A DNA stretch of 64,000 nt from Roseiarcus sp963820095 (GCA_963820095.1 CAWFZA010000032.1:1-64000); one strand, 5' to 3'; positions 1 through 10,042 are shown, counted from the stretch's first letter. Program-made: numbers and translations. Notes: generated from the sequence alone by a model not told the origin.

Positions 1-314
1 TCGGCAAGCACCATCGGCTTGCCGGCCGGGCGGCGCATCGCCTCCGCCACCGCTTCATCCGGTTCGTAAATGCGGCCGGCGAAATCCTTCTCCCGCTTGA
101 GAACGATCTCAACCAGCGCCCGCACCGCGGCGCCCGTCTTGCCGGCGTCGTCGCCATAGCCGAAGACCGCAGCGCCGCAATAGGGGAAGTCCGCTGCCGG
201 GAAGCCGGGCGTGAAGGTGAGGCCGACACCGGTCTCCGCCTCGATCCGCCGCAGGTCGCGAAAAACCGACCGTGCCGGCTCCGCCATCGTGCACTGCCAC
301 GGCAACGGGATCAT
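1..314 (-). CDS. M81 family metallopeptidase (MlrC-like), 5'-truncated and cut by the window edge
   Basis: This reading frame has the central part of an MlrC/DUF1485-type protein: an LPWQCTMAEPAR segment, then FTPGFPAADFPYCG, then GYGDDAGKTGAA and IYEPDEAV. Family members carry roughly 200 residues before LPWQCT, and these are missing here. The only usable start is an ATG whose A is the last base of the hsdR stop codon (TGATG). The frame upstream of that ATG encodes nothing like the family. The gene is therefore a 5'-deleted relic joined to the end of hsdR, or a chimera. MlrC hydrolyses linear microcystin, but most M81 proteins have unknown peptide or amide substrates. The 3' end lies outside the window. 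Confidence 0.6.
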   Translation of the reverse strand, partial: MIPLPWQCTMAEPARSVFRDLRRIEAETGVGLTFTPGFPAADFPYCGAAVFGYGDDAGKTGAAVRALVEIVLKREKDFAGRIYEPDEAVAEAMRRPAGKPMVLA

Positions 315-2759
315 CAAGCGGTCTCCTGATAGAGCGCGTCCTGCATCTCGTGGACGGCCTTCTCGAAGCCCTCCTTGCCGCCGAACGCCTTGATGAGTTG
401 CACGACGCTGCCCATCGCGGTGAAGGGCGTCACCTTCAGCACGTTGGCGTCGTCGAGATTGAGCACGCCCTCGTCGCGATACTTTTCCGAGCAGCGCGTC
501 GAGCACGGCGCGGGCTTGTGGCCCGTATTTGGTGAACACGTCGCGCTTCTTGACGTTCTCGGCCCGCTCGCGGCGGGTGAGCGGCTTCTTGTCGAAGGCG
601 ACGTGGCAGATCAGATCGAAGGGATCGAGGTTCTTGCCGAGTTCGTCGGCGATGGCATCGAGCGCGAGGCCCTCGGCTTCCAGTTCCTCGATGATCGCCT
701 GCTTGCGCTCGGCCGATTTCCAGCGCTTGAGGAAATCGTCGAGGCTGGCGAAGCGCTTCTTCAGCGCCGTCTTGGTGAAATCGCGCAGGGATTTCGGTGA
801 CGAGCTTGCCGTTCTCGTCGAGATATTCGACGCGCTCGGCGAGGATGCGGGCGCCGACGCCATCGACGTAGATCTTGCGGATCGGGCCACCGGGCGGCAG
901 CGGCAGGCCCGGCTGATCGACCACGGTTTCGTCCTCGCCGGGCGTCGGCGGGATGTCATCGTCGCCCGTGGCGGCGCGTCGTCGGGCGGCGTGATCGGAT
1001 CGCCTTCGCCCGGCTCGTAAATCTGCACCGGATCGCCGTCGAAATCCGGGTCGGCGAAATGGCTGGTCGCGCCGCGAAAGTCGATCAGCGTGAAGTAGAA
1101 CTTCTTGGTGTCCTCGTGAACGCGGGTGCCGCGCCCGACGATCTGCTTGAACTCGGTCATCGAGCCGACCTCGCGGTCGAGCACGATCAGGCGGCAGGTC
1201 TGCGCATCGACGCCGGTTGAGAGCAGCCGCGAGGTCGTGACCAGCACGGGATATTTCGATTCCGGGTCGATGAAGTTGCCGAGCTGGTCCTGGCCTTCCT
1301 TGTCGCTGCCGGTGATGCGCATGACGTAGCGCTGGTTCTCGGCGCACGAGGTCGGCGTTCTCGTTGACGAGCGCCTGCCGCATCCGCGCCGCGTGTTCCT
1401 GATCGACGCAGAACACGATGGTCTTCTGGAAGCGGTCGCCGCTTTCCTTGAGGAACTCGGTGATCTTTTTCGCGGTCGAGCTTGGTGCGGTCGTCGAGCA
1501 CGATGTGCCGGTCGAAGTCCTTGGCGTTGTAGATGCGGTCCTCGACCTCGTTGCCGTCGCGGTCGAGCTGGCCGAGTTCCGGGCGATAGCCTTCCACGTC
1601 GCGGTCGATGTGAACCTTGATGACCTTGTAGGGCGCGAGGAAGCCGTCGCTGATGCCCTGCTTGCAGCGAATAGGTGAAGACCGGCTCGCCGAAATATTC
1701 GGTGTTGGAGACGTATTCGGTTTCCTTCGGCGTGGCGGTCATGCCGATCTGCGTCGCGCCGGAAAAGTCGTCGAGGATTTCCCGCCATGCCGAGTCCTCG
1801 GCCGCGCTGCCGCGGTGGCACTCGTCGATCACGATGAGGTCGAAGAAGCCGGGCGAGAACTCGCGATAGAGCTTCTGCCGTTCCTCCGGGCCGGTGATCG
1901 CCTGATAGAGCCCGAGATAGATCTCGAAGGCGGTGTCGATCCGCCGCTTCTTGTCGAGCGCCAGCGTCAGATCTTCCTTCGTGCCGTCCTGCCGCTCGAT
2001 GGTCTTCGCGTTGGTGCGAGAGCTTCGCCATCGCCGCGCCGAACGGGCGGAAATCGTTGACCATCGTCTGGTCGATCAGCACGTTGCGGTCGGCGAGGAA
2101 CAGGATGCGCTTCTTGCGGCCCGCCTTCCACAGCCGCCAGATGATCTGGAACGCCGTGTAGGTCTTGCCGGTCCCGGTCGCCATGACCAGCAGCACGCGG
2201 TCGCTGGCCCTTGGCGATGGCCTCGATCGCCGCGTTGACGGCGTTCACCTGGTAGTAGCGCGGGGCCTTGCCGCTGCCGTCGTCGAAATAGTCCTGGAGC
2301 ACGATCCTGTTCGGCCTCCGCGTCGAGGCCCTTCCAGGCGCGATAGCGCGCCCACAGATCGGCCGGCGACGGGAAGGCGTCGAGGCCGAGGTTCGCTTCG
2401 ATCGGTACGCTCTGGCCGGTGCGGTCGTGGAAGACGAAGCCGTCGCCGTTGGAGGAAAAGACGAAGGGAATATCGAGCGTCGCGGCGTAGTCGAGGCCCT
2501 GCTGGATTCCGTCGCCGACGCTGTGATTGTTGTCCTTGGCCTCGATCAGCGCGATCGGGATGTTCGGCTTGTAGTAGAGAACGTAGTCGGCCTTCTTCGC
2601 CTTGCCGCGCGTCACCAGCTTGCCGCGCACGATGATCCGGCCCTTGGTGAAATAGACCTCCTCCCGAACCTGCACCATCTCGTCCCAGCCGGCGCGCTTG
2701 ACGGCCGGCAGGATGAACTTCGTGCAGATATCGCGTTCGGTGAGAGCGCTCTTGTCCAT
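314..2759 (-). CDS. hsdR: Type I restriction enzyme, HsdR subunit (frameshifted by probable sequence errors)
   Basis: HsdR is the ATP-dependent translocase and nuclease subunit of a type I restriction complex. Reading across frames gives about 815 residues, normal for the EcoEI-like class. The start MDKSALTERD has the usual N-terminus of the family and is preferred over the ATG at 2792. The N-terminal nuclease domain carries the ALIEAKD core. Motor motifs follow in order: GTGKT (Walker A), DECHRG (Walker B), TATP, and QIVGRGTR (motif VI). The C-terminal helical domain ends in VQLIKAFGG...ALYQ. At least three breaks resolve as single extra bases (near 2310, 2207 and 2020), and more occur to about 790, with conserved protein resuming each time. 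No hsdM or hsdS is adjacent, so the modification and specificity partners must be elsewhere or lost. Confidence 0.85.
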
Positions 2760-3096
2760 GAAGATCAGCCGCTCGCGCTTCGACCGTCTCATGAGCCGCC
2801 TTTTTCATTTTCCTGCAGGATGCGCGCGGGTCAAGCACCGGTCAAACTGCAGGGCTGGCCAACCGCGGTGGCGCGGCAAGGTCGATCATGCGGCCGACGG
2901 TATCTTCGCGGTCAGGGTCTTCATGTGATTCCACGCAGTCATTAAGAATAGTTTTGACCGAATAAGCAATCGCTCCGCTGGTGCCGCGGCAGCGTCCCCG
3001 TGAAGCTCGTCGAGACCGTCACGAACGCCGCGCCTTGCTCTGCCAGCGCAGGTCCGCCTGGATAACCCTGCGTCCGGCCACTTTTTGCGAAACGGA
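2760..3096. other. Gene-poor spacer between hsdR and the next island gene
   Basis: About 340 bases lie upstream of hsdR on the minus strand. Open frames exist on both strands, but none resembles a known protein and none has a convincing start. The region probably holds the hsdR promoter. I see no clear terminator or repeat. Confidence 0.4.
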
Positions 3097-3911
3097 TTAG
3101 CCCGCGATCGTGCCCTGCCGCAGGTCCTTGAGGCGCAGCAGCATGGCCAGCATCCGTTCGAGCTTGCGGTCGAGGTGGACCTCGTAGCGGCCGAGCCGCT
3201 CCAGCTTGTCGGGGTCGAGCGCCTCGCCGAACGCCTGCTCGCGGATCAGCGGGCGGTTGGCCAGTTCCTTCTTGCGCTTCTCGAACCACGGCAGCACCTC
3301 GCCTCCAGAAAACGGCGCAGGCCCTCGGCGTCGGCAGTGGACGGGTTCCTCGTCCTCCTCCAGTTCGTCAGGATCGCGCGCTAGCATGTCCGCCCACCAC
3401 TCGCGCGTATCCTCGCGCAGTGCCGCCAGCGCGGCCTCGTAGGCGGTCGTTGCGGCGTGAGCCGAGCAGGTCGAGGGCGCGGCGTGTCATGGCCTCGTCC
3501 TCCTGCATGTCGCGGATTTCGTCCTCGTGTCCGCCGGACGTGGTGCGAACCGCCTCGACAAACGTCCGCGGACTCGTCGGCCGTCGTCGAGGTGCAGCCA
3601 GCGCCACCTTCGCGGTCTTTCGATAGGAGTCGAAAGGTGTCTTCAAGCCCGCGCCGGTGGGCGGCGGCCTCGGCCAGACGCAGCCGGCGCTTGCGCCACA
3701 GAACGCCGGCCAGTTCCTCGACCAGATGCTCCTCGGTCGGTCCCTGCGGCGCGTGCTCGGCGACCAGCGCCGCGACCAGGGTCCGGTATTCGTCCGCGTC
3801 CTCCCACGGCAGCACGGTGTAGCGCGACAGCACGCCATGGCGCAGCGCGTTGAAGCGGGTGATCTCGGTGCCGCCGGTCTCGGCCGGCAAGGCGGGCTTG
3901 GTCTCGGTCAT
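3097..3911 (-). CDS. Conserved island protein of unknown function (NALRHGVLS family), frameshifted
   Basis: Joined over at least two frameshifts this gives about 270 residues. The N-terminal motif TRFNALRHGVLSRYTVLPWE is typical of small hypothetical proteins in alphaproteobacterial genomic islands. Next come a charged helical region (HLVEELAGVLWRKRRLRLAEA), an acidic linker (DPDELEEDEE) and a C-terminal segment (LGRYEVHLDRKLERMLAMLLRL) that resembles a coiled coil. The start was chosen because its ATG overlaps the stop of the upstream gene (ATGA), which implies translational coupling. I know no function for the family. Position and coupling place it in the same transcript as the primase and ATPase genes. 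Confidence 0.6.
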
Positions 3912-4580
3912 CGCCAGAAGCTCCTTTTGCGGTTGCGCTGTTGCGTTGCGTTGTCGATCCGCGCCAGCAGTCGCTCGGCCTGAAGGGCGAAGGCTTCGTC
4001 GGCGCGCATCTCGGCGTCGAAGGCTTGCTCGCGCAGGCGCTCGTAGGTTCGCCGCCACATGCCCTTCGGCTTCGGCGGGAAAGGGCGCGGCCATACCGGG
4101 ATCGCCGCCGAGGCGCTGCCTGATCTTGTTGGCGCGCCGCAGCGTGCGGTCCCATGCGCCCTCGCTCTGGCTGGCGTGCGCGAGGCGATAGCAATGCCGG
4201 CACAGGAAATAGCGCCCCGGCCCGTGCAGCTTGGCGACGCGCCGCCCGCAGGCGATCCCGTTCACCACGCCGGGACAGATGAAATAGGGCCGCGCTCCAC
4301 CGAAGCGGCAGGCCACGCGGACGATGCGGACGGTCTCGGCGACGTCCTCCCACTCGCCGCCGCCGATGCGCACGCGATAGGTGAGATGCAGCCGGTCGTG
4401 CTCGGCGCGCAGATTGATCGAGGCGACCTGCTCGCCGTCGCGGGTCCATTGCCAGCTGCCCATCCAGCCGGCGCGCAGGCAGCCCTCGCGGTGCAGCCGG
4501 TTCACGTCGATCGAACGGCAGGCTTCCACCTTGCCGCGCCCCGATCCGCTCGGCCGTCCCGATCCGAAGCCGCCCATCAT
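3908..4580 (-). CDS. Putative zinc-ribbon island protein, function unknown
   Basis: About 224 residues, starting with a glycine-rich MMGGFGSGRPSGSG segment. A central part carries two Cys pairs (CPGVVNGIACGRR and FLCRHCYRLAH), which look like a zinc ribbon. The C-terminal half (LRRANKIRQRLGG, then EQAFDAEMRADEAF after one frameshift near 4070) is helical and basic. The stop overlaps the start of the downstream gene by four bases, and its own start overlaps the stop of the gene at 4577. A DNA-binding or replication-accessory role is an inference from the Cys pairs and the neighbourhood. Confidence 0.55.
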
Positions 4581-5115
4581 GCGCCTCCGTTTTTTCCGAA
4601 ATCGTTTGGAAACTCGCTCGGCGCCGCGATCCCCATCGCTGCCAGGCGGCGATAACCGCCTGGCCTTCGCCGATGCTCGTGCCAGGCGGCCAGCAGCGCG
4701 AATGCAGCCAGGCATGGCCGGTAGGCGTCGACGCCAAAGGGCAGGAGCGGATCGTCGGCCTGATCGTCCGCCGCCGCAGCCGAGCAGCAGCGTCCGGCGG
4801 CGAGCGCACCGGGTTGCGGTTGAGCCATTCGACGACGCAGCAGGCGAAGGCGCGCGCCTCGGCCTGCGCGACGCGGAAGCCCGCCGTCGAACTCGGCGAT
4901 GCCGCCCGCTCGTCGAAGAAGGCCTGCCAGTCCTCGGCCGACCAGCCGTCCGCTCCCGGCCGCAGCAGCGCCACGATGCCCGGCTTGTGCCGCGACAGCA
5001 GGTCGAGCACAGCGGCGGCGGCGGCGCGGCGGCCTCCAGCACCAGAGTCGTCGCCGTCGACCCGCAGCTCGACGCCGGCCGCCCGCGCCGCCTTCAGGGC
5101 TTCGACGGCGCTCAT
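4577..5115 (-). CDS. Conserved island protein of unknown function, frameshifted
   Basis: The start MSAVEALKAARAAGVELRVD is followed by a frameshift near 5045. The text then continues as LDLLSRHKPGIVALLRPG and GWSAEDWQAFFDERA, with FACCVVEWLNRNPV and, after further shifts, AAMGIAAPSEFPNDFGKNGGA at the end. The first segment is typical of small proteins next to phage- or ICE-type primases in alphaproteobacteria. I cannot assign an activity. The stop TGA overlaps the ATG of the zinc-ribbon gene, so the two are co-translated. Length over the breaks is about 178 residues. Confidence 0.5.
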
Positions 5116-5206
5116 AGCCTCGCCCTCCAGCCTCGCGTTTTTCCGGCGCAGATTGGAGCTGGGAGATTTGCGTCCGCACCGTCCGCACGGTCCTCGCCGT
5201 TGGATT

Positions 5207-7086
5207 TCAACGGGTTGGCGCGGACGGTCGGGACCGGCTCCTGCGGCCGCTATCGTCCGCATCGTCGGCTACCGTCCGCAGATTGGGCGGCGCGAAGCCG
5301 TTGGTCGGATTGGAGTTTTGGCATGGGCGCGGACGATGCGGACGGTGCGGACGGTCGCGTACCCCTCGTTTTCCGGCGCGGGATGCGTCTGTGGTGGTGA
5401 TGCGGATAATCCGGGTCCGCGCCCGGCCCTCGCGCTCGAAGCCGATCTCGATGCCGATCTTGCGCAGGAAGGTCGCCGCCCGACGCAACCGGCCCGCCAG
5501 CGCCCTCGGGCTATCGGGCCAGGTCTTGGACTTGGCGACGCGCTCGCCCGCCATTTCCCCAAGGGCGCCCAGAAGGTCCGAGGCGGTTCCCGTCCACTCC
5601 GTCCGCGTCGCCATCATGGCGCGCACGGCGGCGGCGATCGGATCGGCGTCGATCACGCCCTCGACCGCCTCGTCGCGGTTGCCGCAATAGGCCGACCAGA
5701 AGGTGCCGGCGGGCCAGAGCGCGGTCTCGCAGGCGGTCGCCCACAGCGCGAAATCGGCCATGCGCGGCAGCTTCGTCGAGATCGGGTCTCGGGCAGGCGC
5801 TTCAGGCCCTCGACCACGGCGTCGAGCAGCACGCCCAGGATGCGCGGGCGCTCGGCCTCGAACGCCGCCCAGAGTTCGGCCTCGGGCCGGCGGCGCTCCT
5901 CGGGGATCGGCTCCAGCGTCAGGAACACGGCGCGGTCGGCGAGGTCGGGCCGTGTCACGATGTCCTCGATGCCGTTCAGGATCACCGGCCGGGCGGCGTC
6001 GAACAGCACCTCGTCCTGGTCGGTGTAGAGCTGGCGCACCGCGAAGCCGCCGCCGGTGGCCAGCCGGCAGAGCGTGTCGGAAATCCACGCCGGCAGGCCC
6101 GACACGTTGTCGAAGGCCAGCACGTGGCCGTTGCTGGCGGCGATGAACAGGTCGCGGTCCTCGCGCGGCAGGGCACGCAAGGGCGCGGTGTTGGGATCGA
6201 GCAGCGCCCGCAGGATCGCCGAGAAGGTCGACTTCGCCGATCCCTGCTCGCCCGACAGCACGATCACCGGATAGGGGCCGCGATTGCGCAGGACACGCCA
6301 GCGCCCAGGCGACCACCAGCACGAAGTCGGCGTCGGATCTGGACGTTGAGGAACGAGCGCAGCGTCTCGATCGATCCGCCCGGCGCCGGGATCGGCAACG
6401 GCTTCATGCCGGAAGCGCGACGGAAGCGCACCGGCGGGTTGTCGATCACCCGCCAGCCGGTGGCGTCGATCTCGACCGCCCGCCATGTCTTCGTCGCCGA
6501 GATCGAGGTAGAGCTGGCCGTCCAGCCCGCCGACGCGGATATGGACGTACGCGTTCCGGCGCATCGAAATGCGCCTTGGCCTCGATCACGTTCAGCGCCG
6601 ATTGCAGCGCCTCCGAACTCGGCGCGCCGCCAGTCGCCTCGAAGAAGCGGCGCGCCAGCCAGCGGCGGAAGCCCTTGGCGCGGATCGGCCAGGTCTCGCG
6701 ATGGCCGTTGATGTCGAGATCGGCGAAGCCGGTTCCGTCCGGCGTATGGAACAGTTCGGCGGTCTGCGCGAGGTCGATCAGGATGTCGGCCTGCTCGGCG
6801 CCGCGCCCGCCCGTATCGCCGCTTTCCTCGGCGATGGCTTCGTCGAGCGCGGTCACGCGGCAGTCCGGCCTTCTTCAGTTGCGATCGCAGCGACTCGAAG
6901 GCGGCGCGATCGTCCTTCTTCAGCGCCGCGAGCGCTTCCAGCACCTCGGGCATGAAAGGAGCGCCGGGATCGGCCGCGGTCTTCTCGACCAATCCATCCA
7001 GCGGATCGCGATGTCCTCGGCAGCGTCGATGGCGTCGGCGATCAGGTCTCGGTCGGGTTCAGTTTACGATGGCATCGTGATTTCAT
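5207..7086 (-). CDS. P-loop ATPase of the island (helicase or primase-associated), frameshifted
   Basis: Read over several frameshifts this is a protein of about 620 residues. The N-terminus starts MKSRCHRKLNPTE, overlapping the primase stop, and continues LIADAIDAAEDIAIRWMD. A central ATPase follows with a Walker A motif GEQGSAKST, then LAFDNVSGLPAWISDTLCRLATGG (a sensor-like stretch) and PVILNGIEDIVTRPDLADRAVFL, an AAA+-like core known from alphaproteobacterial mobile elements. The C-terminal domain (LAGRLRRAATFLRKIGIEI) looks like a winged helix, and the tail is low-complexity and coded by CGGACG-type repeats. With the Toprim primase directly upstream, a role in element replication is likely but inferred. 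Breaks occur near 7043, 6990, 6860, 6560, 6320 and 5790. Confidence 0.65.
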
Positions 7087-7982
7087 CGCGCCCCCTCGAT
7101 GCAAGCGGCGCGCGGGCCATAAGCATGTCGTTGAAATCCATGCCCTGCGGCGGGCGGGCAATGCGAACGCGCCGCCCTTCGCGCTTCCAGCGTCGGGCGC
7201 AATCCTGCGCCGCCGCTTCGCCGGCATCGTCGCCATCGGCGAGCACGATCACGTCGCGCACGTCGTGCGGCAGATCGAGGGCGCGCAGGCCCGAGGTCGA
7301 AAGCGCCGCCCAGGCCGGGTGGCCCGTCGCCTGCATCGCGGCAAGGCAGGTCTCGATGCCTTCGCCGACCATCAGCACGTCGCCCGGCTCGGCGAGCCGC
7401 ACGGCACCGCCACGGCAAGGGCCGAGCATCATCTTCTGCGGATCGACCGGCGCTTTCCCGACGCCGTCGCGGGCAAGAAAGGTGCGGTGGATCGCGAGCG
7501 GCGTGTCCATCGGCGCCGCGCGTCACCAGCGCCACCATCGCCGGCCAGACGCCGCCCGAGGGGTGCTTCAGACCGGCATGGAAGCGCAGGGCGGGCGAAG
7601 CCGGAAGATGGAGTCCGCGCGAGCGCAGATAGGTTTCGACCGGCGTTCCCTCGGCGGCGTCGCGATGCCTGCCAGATCGCAAGCGCCGCCTCGCTGCGCT
7701 TCAGCGCGTCGGCGTCGGGTTTATTGGGAACGCCATCTTGGCGCTTGCGGGCGAAGCGGCCTAAACCCCTTCCGGTCGTTTCCCAAAGGCCGCGTTCGCG
7801 GAGGATGGAGATCACGTCCCGTTGATCGCAGTCCGGCATGGCAGCGCACGCAGCACCTTGCCATTTCTGCCCGAGCTGATCGAAAGGCTCGGCACGCGAT
7901 CCTCGTGCGCCGGGCAGCATGCCATCCATGTTCCGCCCGCGCGGTACCCGCCGAGCGCACTGGCGATGGTCTCAGCGGTCAT
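7064..7982 (-). CDS. Toprim-domain DNA primase of a mobile element, frameshifted
   Basis: About 305 residues when joined. The N-terminus (MTAETIASALGG, then WMACCPAHEDRVPSLSI and CHAGCDQRDVI) is a CHC2-type zinc finger with a Cys-X2-His pair and a Cys-X3-Cys pair. The C-terminal half carries the Toprim signature: VLMVGEGIETCLAA (catalytic Glu) and VIVLADGDDAGEAAA (DxD). The end is PPQGMDFNDMLM. These features fit the phage P4-like and ICE primase group that makes primers for element replication. The start at 7982 overlaps the end of the upstream small gene by 11 bases. Frameshifts near 7850, 7680 and 7510 leave conserved text on both sides. Confidence 0.8.
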
Positions 7983-8214
7983 GGCGCACCTCGCAATCGT
8001 TTGGCTTGGCAGGCACAGCGGCGTCATTGGCAGCGGCAAGCCTTTCGGCGCGCGACCATTCGGCGAGCACGCCGAAGAAGCCGGTGACATTGTGAATGAT
8101 CTGGCGGGCGTCCTCGACGGTGAGATCGCGCCCGATGCGCGGTTGCCACACTTGCCGGCTGCGGGCGATCTGCTTGCCCGCGTCATTGTCGTTTGCAGCG
8201 TCGAGACGTTTCAT
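7972..8214 (-). CDS. Small conserved island protein
   Basis: Eighty residues starting MKRLDAANDND. The core VWQPRIGRDLTVEDARQIIHNVTGFFGVLAEWSRAE is a recognisable conserved sequence in alphaproteobacterial islands, directly upstream of Toprim primases, with no known activity. The ATG at 8214 was chosen over the longer open frame from 8304 because the extra 30 residues look unlike the family. Its stop overlaps the primase start, so expression is coupled. Confidence 0.6.
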   Translation of the reverse strand: MKRLDAANDNDAGKQIARSRQVWQPRIGRDLTVEDARQIIHNVTGFFGVLAEWSRAERLAAANDAAVPAKPNDCEVRHDR

Positions 8215-8358
8215 CGAAGACCTCACGGGCGGTTCCGCCGCTCCGTGCTCCTGGTCTCCGGTCTCGGATTCCCACCGATGACGCTGGACCCAAAGGGATT
8301 GCATCTTCAGGCGTCCCCGTCTCAGGGATCGCCGGTCGTTCTCATGCCTTGGGCCGCT

Positions 8359-8580
8359 TCAGCGCGGCACCTCGTTCGCAGGGATGGTGAACTTGTGGCT
8401 CTTGCCTGCCCGGATCACGAGCTGGCGCTTGCCGCCGTTGGCGACCTCGCAGGCGATCGAATAGTCGAAGAAGCCGTGCTTCAGGCCATCGACGACGAGC
8501 CCTTCGAGCCGGTCGAGGGCCTCGCGGACCTGCCCGCCCTTGGCGCGCTGGAACGGCGGAGTGTCTTGCGGTTCAGCCAT
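8359..8580 (-). CDS. Small conserved island protein, 73 residues
   Basis: The sequence (MAEPQDTPPFQRAKGG, then LEGLVVDGLKHGFFDYSIACE and LVIRAGKSHKFTIPANEVPR) is complete and uninterrupted. It resembles small hypothetical proteins that accompany DUF5659 proteins in mobile islands. The ATG at 8580 lies inside the last codons of the upstream gene (overlap of 8 bases), so the two are translated together. No catalytic motif is visible. Confidence 0.6.
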   Translation of the reverse strand: MAEPQDTPPFQRAKGGQVREALDRLEGLVVDGLKHGFFDYSIACEVANGGKRQLVIRAGKSHKFTIPANEVPR

Positions 8581-8842
8581 TGTGCAGCAATCCCTTCATG
8601 TCCTTGATGGTGGCGGCGAAGGCCAGCGGCCGAACGCTGGTCGCGTCGCCATAGAAGGCCATCACGTCGGCGCGCCGCGTGGCGCGATCCCGAAAGACGA
8701 ACACCTTGCGCCGGCCCTCGTCGCGCAGGTTCACAAGCTCGTAGCCGGCGCAGCGCAGGAAGCAGGCGAGATAGAAATCGCGCGTCTCGAACACGGCGTC
8801 TGCGCGTCTGGGCTCCTCTCGGACTGCTTGTTCAGTTGACAC
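8573..8842 (-). CDS. DUF5659-like protein
   Basis: Eighty-nine residues with the typical body FETRDFYLACFLRCAGYEL, RRKVFVFRDRATRRADV and PLAFAATIKDMKGLLHN. The DUF5659 family is found in phages and islands and has no known activity. The gene is intact and leads into the 73-residue gene by an 8-base overlap. It lies 25 bases after the ImmA/IrrE gene, in the same direction. Confidence 0.65.
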   Translation of the reverse strand: MSTEQAVREEPRRADAVFETRDFYLACFLRCAGYELVNLRDEGRRKVFVFRDRATRRADVMAFYGDATSVRPLAFAATIKDMKGLLHNG

Positions 8843-8867
8843 TTTACGATCTCCTCAAAAAAAGGGC

Positions 8868-9641
8868 TCACGCGCCATCGGACAGAAGCCGCTGAAGCGG
8901 CACCGTGCGGTGCAGCAGCCCGAGCTTTTCGAGCCGGATGCGCATGGCGATCGGCGAGACCAGGAACTTCTCGGCGAAGGGCTTGGCGAAGCTTTCCAGC
9001 GCCTGATCGTCGCTTTCGGTGAAGGCAGCGCCGGGAATGCGGCTCTCGAAGCTCGCGATCTCAACGAAGGGGTGGTCGATCGGTTCGGACGGCTGAAGCA
9101 CCCGCTGCTTGCGGTCGGGGAATGCCTCGTCCCAGGCGACGAAGACCAGCTTGCGCGGCATCAGCACGCAGGAGGCATAGAGGTCGGCCTGCAATTCAAT
9201 CCGCGCCTTGGCCTGGCTGGTCCGGCAGATGACGCTCGGCGGCGCGTTCGGATCGAGGAGCGAGGTCTGCGCCGGGTCCTTGCCGAACAGCGCGCGATGC
9301 AGGCGCCAGTGGCCGACCTCGTGCGCCGCTGTGTACCGATAGCGCCCTTCCTTGGCCGGGTTGGCGTCGGGATCGAGGCTTTCGTCGATCACGATCCGCT
9401 TCTGCTCGAAGAAGATGGCGCCGAGGATATCGGGATCGAACCCGATGCCCGAACGCGGCACGCCGAACAGCCGGTGCGTGTCGTCGAACTCGATGCCGAT
9501 CTTCAGGTGCTTCTCGACGATGTCGTCGATCGCGATGGGCGCTTCGATCGTGACGCCGCGCGCATGGGCATATTCGGCGAGGAGCGCCTGCGCGTCCTTT
9601 TCGATCGCCTCGTCCGGCACATAGGAAACGAATTTGGTCAT
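8868..9641 (-). CDS. ImmA/IrrE family metallo-endopeptidase
   Basis: A complete protein of 257 residues. The zinc motif HEVGH is at residues 107-111, with a downstream IELQADLYASCVLMPR helix giving the third ligand region. In ICEBs1, ImmA cleaves the XRE repressor ImmR and so releases element gene expression. IrrE/DdrO in Deinococcus works the same way after DNA damage. Here an XRE gene lies directly upstream in the same direction (53 bases), which strongly suggests the same protease-repressor switch. No frameshift is present, unlike most neighbours. Confidence 0.85.
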   Translation of the reverse strand: MTKFVSYVPDEAIEKDAQALLAEYAHARGVTIEAPIAIDDIVEKHLKIGIEFDDTHRLFGVPRSGIGFDPDILGAIFFEQKRIVIDESLDPDANPAKEGRYRYTAAHEVGHWRLHRALFGKDPAQTSLLDPNAPPSVICRTSQAKARIELQADLYASCVLMPRKLVFVAWDEAFPDRKQRVLQPSEPIDHPFVEIASFESRIPGAAFTESDDQALESFAKPFAEKFLVSPIAMRIRLEKLGLLHRTVPLQRLLSDGA

Positions 9642-9694
9642 TGATCGCCGATCCTCATCTGCATCTTCGAAACCGTTATCGCCCGATCAGGCGC

Positions 9695-10042
9695 TCACTT
9701 GTCCTTCGCCTTCTGCGCGTTGCGGGCCATCCGGGCGATGTCTTCTGTCGTCAATCCCTTCGTGGTCCGAAGCAGCGCCGCCAGTTCCACCGGGTGGCGC
9801 TTGATGATGTCCGACAGGTCGCTCGCCACCCGGCCCGCCCGCGCCAGCAACTCGTCCACATCGCAGCCGATGATCTGCGCAATCGCCTTGACCTTATCCT
9901 CGGCTGGTGGCGAGAACTCGTCCCGCTCCACCTTAGACATGTAGGTCGGGCTGACCCCGACCTTCTTCGCCATCTCACGCAACCCAATCTCCTTGCTCTC
10001 ACGCTCGCGGCGGATGAACGCCCCAAACTTCTCTCCCGACAT
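9695..10042 (-). CDS. XRE family transcriptional regulator (probable island repressor)
   Basis: With the ATG at 10042 the protein has 115 residues. A GTG at 10072 would add ten residues but would bury a candidate operator inside the gene. The helix-turn-helix spans about residues 13-65 (LREMAKKVGVSPTYMSKVERDEF). The C-terminal part (DELLARAGRVASDL and LTTEDIARMARNAQ) is helical and may be the target of the adjacent ImmA/IrrE protease. Being the first gene of the minus-strand run, it probably represses the island and its own promoter in 10043-10130. Confidence 0.8.
   Translation of the reverse strand: MSGEKFGAFIRRERESKEIGLREMAKKVGVSPTYMSKVERDEFSPPAEDKVKAIAQIIGCDVDELLARAGRVASDLSDIIKRHPVELAALLRTTKGLTTEDIARMARNAQKAKDK

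Noticed and set aside
314..2759. hsdR as a decayed pseudogene
   Set aside because: All motifs are kept and the resolved breaks are single extra bases, like the one in essential der. Sequence error is the better explanation.
4381..6028. Plus-strand open frames of 339 and 451 codons in the island
   Set aside because: Antisense to the P-loop ATPase and neighbours and strongly Arg-rich, typical of GC-skewed shadow frames.
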